Assembly (NCBI GenBank): GCA_002428205.1
Contig: DIUH01000455.1
Coordinates: forward strand, 1,611-15,358
From: Planctomycetaceae bacterium UBA6163
GTDB lineage: Bacteria; Planctomycetota; Planctomycetia; Pirellulales; Pirellulaceae
DNA: 13,748 nucleotides
Direction: 5' to 3'
Below are positions 1 through 6,400 of the stretch, piece after piece (the first letter of the stretch is position 1; each line of letters begins with the position of its first letter). The notes under the pieces were generated by a model that was given only the letters and a program-made list of their open reading frames with translations, was not told where the DNA came from and searched no databases. The position numbers and the translations under genes are program-made.

Positions 1-114
1 TTGTCGACGTCCGAAATTGTCGACGCTTGATCAACCAGTTCAAATGCTCCTCTGCCGACCGGACAACCATCAACCATTGTGATAGCTGACCTTCGATAGC
101 AGTCTGAAGAGTTC

Positions 115-261
115 ATGCCTCAAGTAATTTTTGATTTGGATGAAAAGCGGCTTCTACTTCTAAGAAATTTAATAGCAGTGTATACGGCGCAAATCATGGG
201 TGTTGGAGCGGCGGGGGCACCAACCGGCACTGCTAGAAAAACGACAAATGGGAAGAAGTGA
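115..261 (+). CDS. possible small protein, 48 aa, unrecognised
   Basis: An ATG at 115 opens a 48-codon frame that ends at TGA 259-261. A purine-rich GAAGAG lies three bases before the ATG and could be a close ribosome binding site. The product begins MPQVIFDLDEKRLLLLRN, continues through a short hydrophobic stretch (around IAVYTAQIMGVGAAGAP) and ends in a basic tail (RKTTNGKK). I do not recognise it. A 48-codon frame can arise by chance, and the codons (CTA, TTA, ATA, AGA) are less like those of the two large genes nearby. A longer antisense frame over the same bases (120-323) looks no better. It lies upstream of, and not clearly in an operon with, the giant protease gene, which has its own promoter. 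Treat it as a candidate only. Confidence 0.25.
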   Translation: MPQVIFDLDEKRLLLLRNLIAVYTAQIMGVGAAGAPTGTARKTTNGKK

Positions 262-326
262 GATTGGTCGGTGCGGTGATCTGTGATAAACATGCGCCAC
301 CCATCGCAAGTCCGTTGAGCCATAAA

Positions 327-355
327 TTGTCATTTAACCCGTTGGCCTTTGTAAT
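327..355 (+). promoter_or_regulatory. sigma70-like promoter of the giant protease gene
   Basis: TTGTCA (327-332) and TGTAAT (350-355) are each one base from the -35 and -10 consensus and are separated by exactly 17 bases. Transcription would start near 362 and give a leader of about 66 bases before the GTG at 428, or about 135 bases before the ATG at 497. The position fits the gene at 428. Planctomycete promoters are poorly described, so this is a sequence-match inference. Confidence 0.5.
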
Positions 356-427
356 AAGCTCTCGCCACTCGAAGATGCCTGCCTTAGAAGCGAAGCTTGT
401 CATGTCTTTTTATAGTGAGCACGCATT

Positions 428-3400
428 GTGACCAAATTGCCATTCTCGCGGCATTTTTTAAGCAACGGTTTCGGCCAGCACGGCGTTGGTCTTCGTATGT
501 CGGACCGCAGGTCGACAACACTCAGCAAGTTGTCCAAGCGTAGACTTCTAGTCGAACGTTTGGAGCACCGTGTGCTGATGACCGCGACGCTCGGGAATGG
601 TGGAACATCTGAAAGTCACGAACTGCGGTGCGACTGGACGGGTTGGAGCAATTCTTCAGATTCGACCTTCGACTTTCGGACGCGTGTGCCCAGCAGCATT
701 GCTGAGGAGGCAAGTGTTGTGCAGGAGGCCGTTCTGATGGAAGTTGTGTGGGATTCCGTGGATGTTCGCAGTGAAGCGGGCAGCTCGCTGGGCGCGGAGT
801 TGGATCTTGGTAGTGGCGTGGGGGGCGATATCGATTTCAGCGGGGGCGGCGATATCGATGCGGGTGCGACGCTTGCAGACGCACCGACAAATTGGGACTC
901 TCTGGCGCCTTCGCGAACGGTCACGCAGTGGATCGAAGGCGTTTATCATCGCTGGGACGAGTATGATGTGGCGGGTACGAGCCAATTTTTTATTGTGTTA
1001 ACGCTGCCCGAACAGAAACCGCTGTCAGCGGAGGAGTCAGCGGAGTTGATGGTTCGTTCGGCCTCTTGGTTGCACTTTATTCCCGAGCCAATCGATCCGG
1101 CGCTATACTCGACCGTTGATCCAAGCGAGTTGTCTAAGCTATTGCCGGACCAGCCGTTTTATATGATTGATGCAGACGCTGGTAATCGCACGGTGCTGGG
1201 TAATGATGATCGGGTTCGAGTTCCCCTTTCGTCAGTGCAGATTGCACCTTGGTACAATGTTGGCTTTCAATCGAATACCTACCCAACCAACGAATCGTTT
1301 CGGTGTACTGCATTTGCGGTAACGCCGAATGTCGCGTTAACTAACGGCCACTGCGTCTTTAATTCTGGGCGGGGAGGATACGTAACGTCGGCTCGTTTCA
1401 CGCCAGGCCAGTTCCAGGCCAGTGCCGGTGGATCCGTCATTCGACCTTTTGGCGGTCCTTACAATGCTGTGGCATGGGAAACCAATCCGACTTATTTAAC
1501 CGATCCAGCGGACGCAGCGGCGCATGATTATGCGGCGATGTTTTTTGAAACAGGTTTTGATACGATCGGTATCAACACGTTTGTTCCGCTTGTTTTTAAT
1601 GCGGTACCCGATCAGGTTGAAATCATTGGTTACCCCGGAACGGCGCAGGGCCAGCCGACTCAGACGATGTGGACGGACACTGGCGCCGCAACCATCGCAT
1701 CCGACAATCGGATTTTAACCTATGTAGCCGATTCCAGCGGTGGGAACAGCGGTGGACCGATGTGGCACTGGGTCAATGGCAGTCCCCGTGTGGTTGGCAT
1801 TCATGCATTCGGCAGCACGAACTTCAATGGCGGCCCAAGACTTTCGTCGCATAACCTTAATATTATTAACGAGTGGCTGCAGTGGACTCCCGATGGCCAA
1901 GGCAGCGATGACATCGGCGATTCATTATCGACCGCCGAGGCGACCTTGCTTGGGCCTGCGGCGGGCAGCTATGAGATCGTTACGGAGTTGGGGGATGGTG
2001 ACTTTGCGACACTTGACGTTGATCTTTTCCAGTTCAGCGCAGTTGCCGGCAGCACAGTTACGATTCAAACCGCTGCGGTTACCGGTGGACAGTCCGTTGA
2101 CACAATTCTTCGTTTATTCGATTCCGCAGGAAATCAGATCGCGGTTAATGACGATTCAACTGGCCTTTATTCATTAATCAGCATTGCGATTGAGGAAACG
2201 GGAACCTATTTCGTGGGTGTTTCGGGATTTCCAAATTTCCAGTACACGCCCAGCTTTGGTGGCAGTGGGGTTGCCGGATCCGTTGGTGATTACAGTTTGT
2301 CGATCGAACTGTTCGAACCGGCCCCCGATGCGGAACCTTTGGTTGGTGTTGACTTCGGGCCCTTGGGGTCGGGATCGCCTGCAAATTGGACTTTGTACTC
2401 CGGTGGTGGCGTCCAGTTCACGATGACCAATTTGATCGATGAGACGGGAACAGCGACACCGATCGATCTGAGTGTCCGGACATTGCACTCAACCAACACT
2501 TTTTTTAGTGATAGTTCCACACCGCCTGGCAATTTAATCCCCAATCACTCCCAGTCTTTAAGCGCGATCGATGGAAATATATTTGCGGCCGCGGACGCAG
2601 AATTTCTATGGAGCGATCTGACCCCTGGGGAAACCTATGAGATTTATGTTTTCGCTTCCGACACGGAGAACTTCTCGACCGACGTAATCGTCTACGGTGG
2701 TGGTAATCCCTATACATTCAATCAAACGGTTACCGCAAATTCGCTGAACATCAACGGACAGGCTGGCGACAGTTCTCGAACGTTGCAATCGTATGCAATC
2801 ATCGTCGAGGCCGACCAGATGGGCCAGATTCGAGTTGAAACTCGCAGGTTGACAACCTTCATCGGTTTCGCCGGCTTGGCGATCCGACCTGGTGAACCGC
2901 TGCCGCCCAGCGGTGGAATCAGCGGTTTCAAGTGGAACGATCTCAATGGCGATGGCGTTTGGGATGCGAACGAACCCGGATTGCCGGACTGGACCATCTA
3001 TATTGACGAGAATAACAATGGTCAACTCGATTCCGGTGAACTGTCAACAACAACCAGCGGCGATGGCAGTTACCAATTTGTTGGACTTCCGCCCGGTGTT
3101 TACACGGTTGCGGAGGTCATGCAAGACGACTGGATTCAGACTTTCCCCGGTTTCGAATCGATCCCAGAGCAAGGTTCATCCAAGGGAGGATCGGCAAGCG
3201 ACGACCCCAACAGGGACGACCCCGATTTCGACCCCGCAGTTGCGGAAGAGCGACTCAGAAAGATCGCTGACCGCGTGAAAGACAACCCCAACTATCAAGT
3301 CGATACTTTGGGCAACGTGTTGGGTATCAATCCTTTTATTATCGATTCTCGGAACGAGGATTCATCGCGATCCGATGGCGGGGAGGCGAGATTTCCGCTT

Positions 3401-6400
3401 AGCGAAACGTTTTTGTTGAACAGTGTACCGGGTGCTAATAAGACCATCTATTTGGATTTCGACGGGCATACGACGGTGAATACGGCGTGGAATAGTAATT
3501 TCACGAACGGCAATCCGATCGTTACGCCGCCTTATTCGTTGGATGGTGATGCATCGTTTTCAAATGCAGAGCTAACCCAAATTCAACAGATATGGGAGAT
3601 CGTTTCAGAGGACTTCCGCCCTTTCAATGTCAATGTAACGACACAAGATCCGGGTGTAGCGGCATTGGTTAATAGTGGCGGTAGCGACAGTCAGTGGGGG
3701 ATTCGCGTTGTCTTTGGCGCGAATAATTGGTTCAGCAATGTCGGTGGTGTCGCTTACCTGACATCGTTTAACTGGGCCAATGATACACCGACATTCGTGT
3801 TTAACGTAGGGTTAGTTGGCGCTTCGGAGGCCGCCTCTCACGAAGTCGGTCATACACTCGGACTGGTTCACGATGGACGAACCGGGGAAGAGTATTATGG
3901 CGGCCACGGCACTGGAGCGACCGGTTGGGCACCGATCATGGGAGTCGGCTATTCGCGACAATTGGTCCAGTGGAGTCGGGGCGAGTATCTGGATGCGAGT
4001 AATCAGGAAGACGACCTGCGAATCATTGTCAGTAATAATGGATTCGGTTATCGAATAGACGATCATGCAGGCACATTCGCAGCGGCGTCAATCTTGAACA
4101 CTTCGCCATCATCTGCGCCAGGTTTTGTGCAGGTCGCAGACGAAGGAATCATCGAACGAAATACTGATGTTGATTTTTTCGTGTTCACGACCGGTTCCGG
4201 TATCGTCAACTTGAGTATCACGCCATTTCACCGCAGCCCAAATCTCGACATTCTTGCCACTTTGTATGACAGCGATGGCGCAGTGGTTGCCTCCAGCAAT
4301 CCTGTGAACTCATTAAATGCGTCTTTTCAGCTTGACTTGCCGGCCGGGACCTATTTTTTGGCGATCGAAGGTACGGGGCGAGCTGCGGTGGGCAGCGACC
4401 TCGGTTACTCCGATTACGGCAGTTTGGGTTATTATTCGATCACAGGAACTCTAATCGCTGCCACACTTCCTGGTACACATCAGGTGTTTGTTGGTGACGA
4501 AGTTGTACCTAATATAAATTTTGGTAACCGTTTTGATGGCCCACTGCTTGGCGAAATTCGCGGCTCTAAATGGCACGACTTGAACGAGGATGGTGTATGG
4601 GATGCGAACGAACCGGCACTGGAAGGCTGGACAATTTACTTGGATGAGAATCAGAACGGGGAGTTTGATAGTGGCGAGACATTCGTCGTAACCGGCCCCG
4701 ATGGCAGTTACGTTTTTGCTTCGTTGCCGCCTGGTACTTATTTCGTCGGCGAGGTTATGCAGTCTGGTTGGGCACAGACTTTCCCCGATTTTCAAACGTC
4801 TGATAGCGCGAGTGGATTTAGCGGCGGGGTGGCGCTGGCGTCGGGGGCCGGATCCCGTGCCAGCGGTCAGCGAAGTGCGCTGGGAAGTTCGGGTGCAGAT
4901 TCATCCGTTTCTGACCAATCGGATATCGGGAGCCGACAAACCAAGGGCGATGTTGCGACAACTTTGGTCAATGTTGAGGTTGTTGTGCCTGCTGACACTG
5001 ATCAGGTTGATCCGCTGGGCCCAATCGATGCGAATGTCAGTCTGGTCGCAATGGCGCTGCAACGGGTGGCAGATCTTTCGCAGTACAGTGACCAACAATT
5101 GGCCGACACAACCCAGTGGGTGGTGATGGTCGGGGCTAACGCGTCGCCTCGGGATGTTGCCGCAAACGTTGGTGGGCGGTTGGTGTCGCAAGTACCGCTG
5201 CTGGATAACAGTTTTCTGGTCGAGTTCGAGCGGGGATATGATTTTGCAAAGGCCATAAACAATCTGGAACAGATCGGCGGCGTGTCAATTTTCTTCCCAT
5301 TGGTTGCGGATCAAAAGAGTCGGCGTCTCGTTCCCAACGATCCGTTGTTCGGCCAACAGTGGCACTTGCGAAACACAGGACAATTTGGCGGTACCGCTGG
5401 TTTGGATTCGAGAGCTTCGCTTGTGTGGGACAGTTACCTGGGCGATGGCGTTGTGATCGCGATTGTGGATGACGGCTTAGAGCACACGCATCCGGATTTG
5501 GCGGAACGTTATCTGGCGGCGTTTAGCTACGACCTGAATGATGATGACCCAGATCCCTCTCCCACAGCGAACTTTTTCAACCATGGTACCGCCGTGGCCG
5601 GTGTTGCCGCAGCGACGGGAAACAATGGCATTGGTGTCACTGGCGTAGCGCCGCAAGCTTCGTTGGCAGGCATCCGACTGATCGCAGGGCCAATGACCGA
5701 TTTGATGGAAGCTTTAGCGATGTCGTTATATAACCAAGACATCGACGTTTATAATAATAGTTGGGGACCGCCTGATACCGGATCGATTGATAGTGGGTCA
5801 CGTCCCGGGCCGCTGGCACTCGCAGCGCTCGAATCGGGTGTGACTGAGGGACGCGGCGGTTTAGGCAGCATTTATGTTTGGGCTGGCGGTAACGGGAGGC
5901 AGTCCGGCGATAATGTTAATTATGATGGTTACGCCAATTCCCGATTCACGATCGCAGTGGCTGCGATTGACAATAATGGCGTCCAGGCCCCGTACAGTGA
6001 ACCGGGTGCACCGCTAATCGTTTCTGGTTATTCGTCCGGTAGCGCAGTGGGTATCACCACCACGGATCTCGTCGCAAATGGTTCCTACTTTGGGGGCTTT
6101 GGCGGAACATCGTCAGCGGCGCCATTGGTCGCGGGTGTTGTCGCGTTGATGTTGGAAGCGAATCCGAACTTGGGTTGGCGCGATGTACAGAACATTCTGA
6201 TCGATAGCGCGACGCACAATCACGCGTCCGATTCAGACTGGGTTGTTAATGGTGCAGGACGATTGGTGAATCACAAATACGGTTTTGGGGCAATTGACGC
6301 CGCGACCGCAGTCGATTTGGCCGAAGGTTGGACGAATCTTGGGCCGCAAGTCTCAGCGTCGTCGGGTGTAATCAACGTTGGACAGTCGATTCCCGACAAC

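Noticed and set aside
1..25. Direct repeat TTGTCGACG at 1-9 and 17-25
   Set aside because: Two nine-base copies at the window edge are too little to call a regulatory array or attachment site.
120..323. 67-residue minus-strand frame with a hydrophobic middle
   Set aside because: It overlaps the alternative plus-strand small frame and part of the promoter region, has no good ribosome binding site, and its composition (many Phe/Ser/Arg) looks like an antisense shadow.
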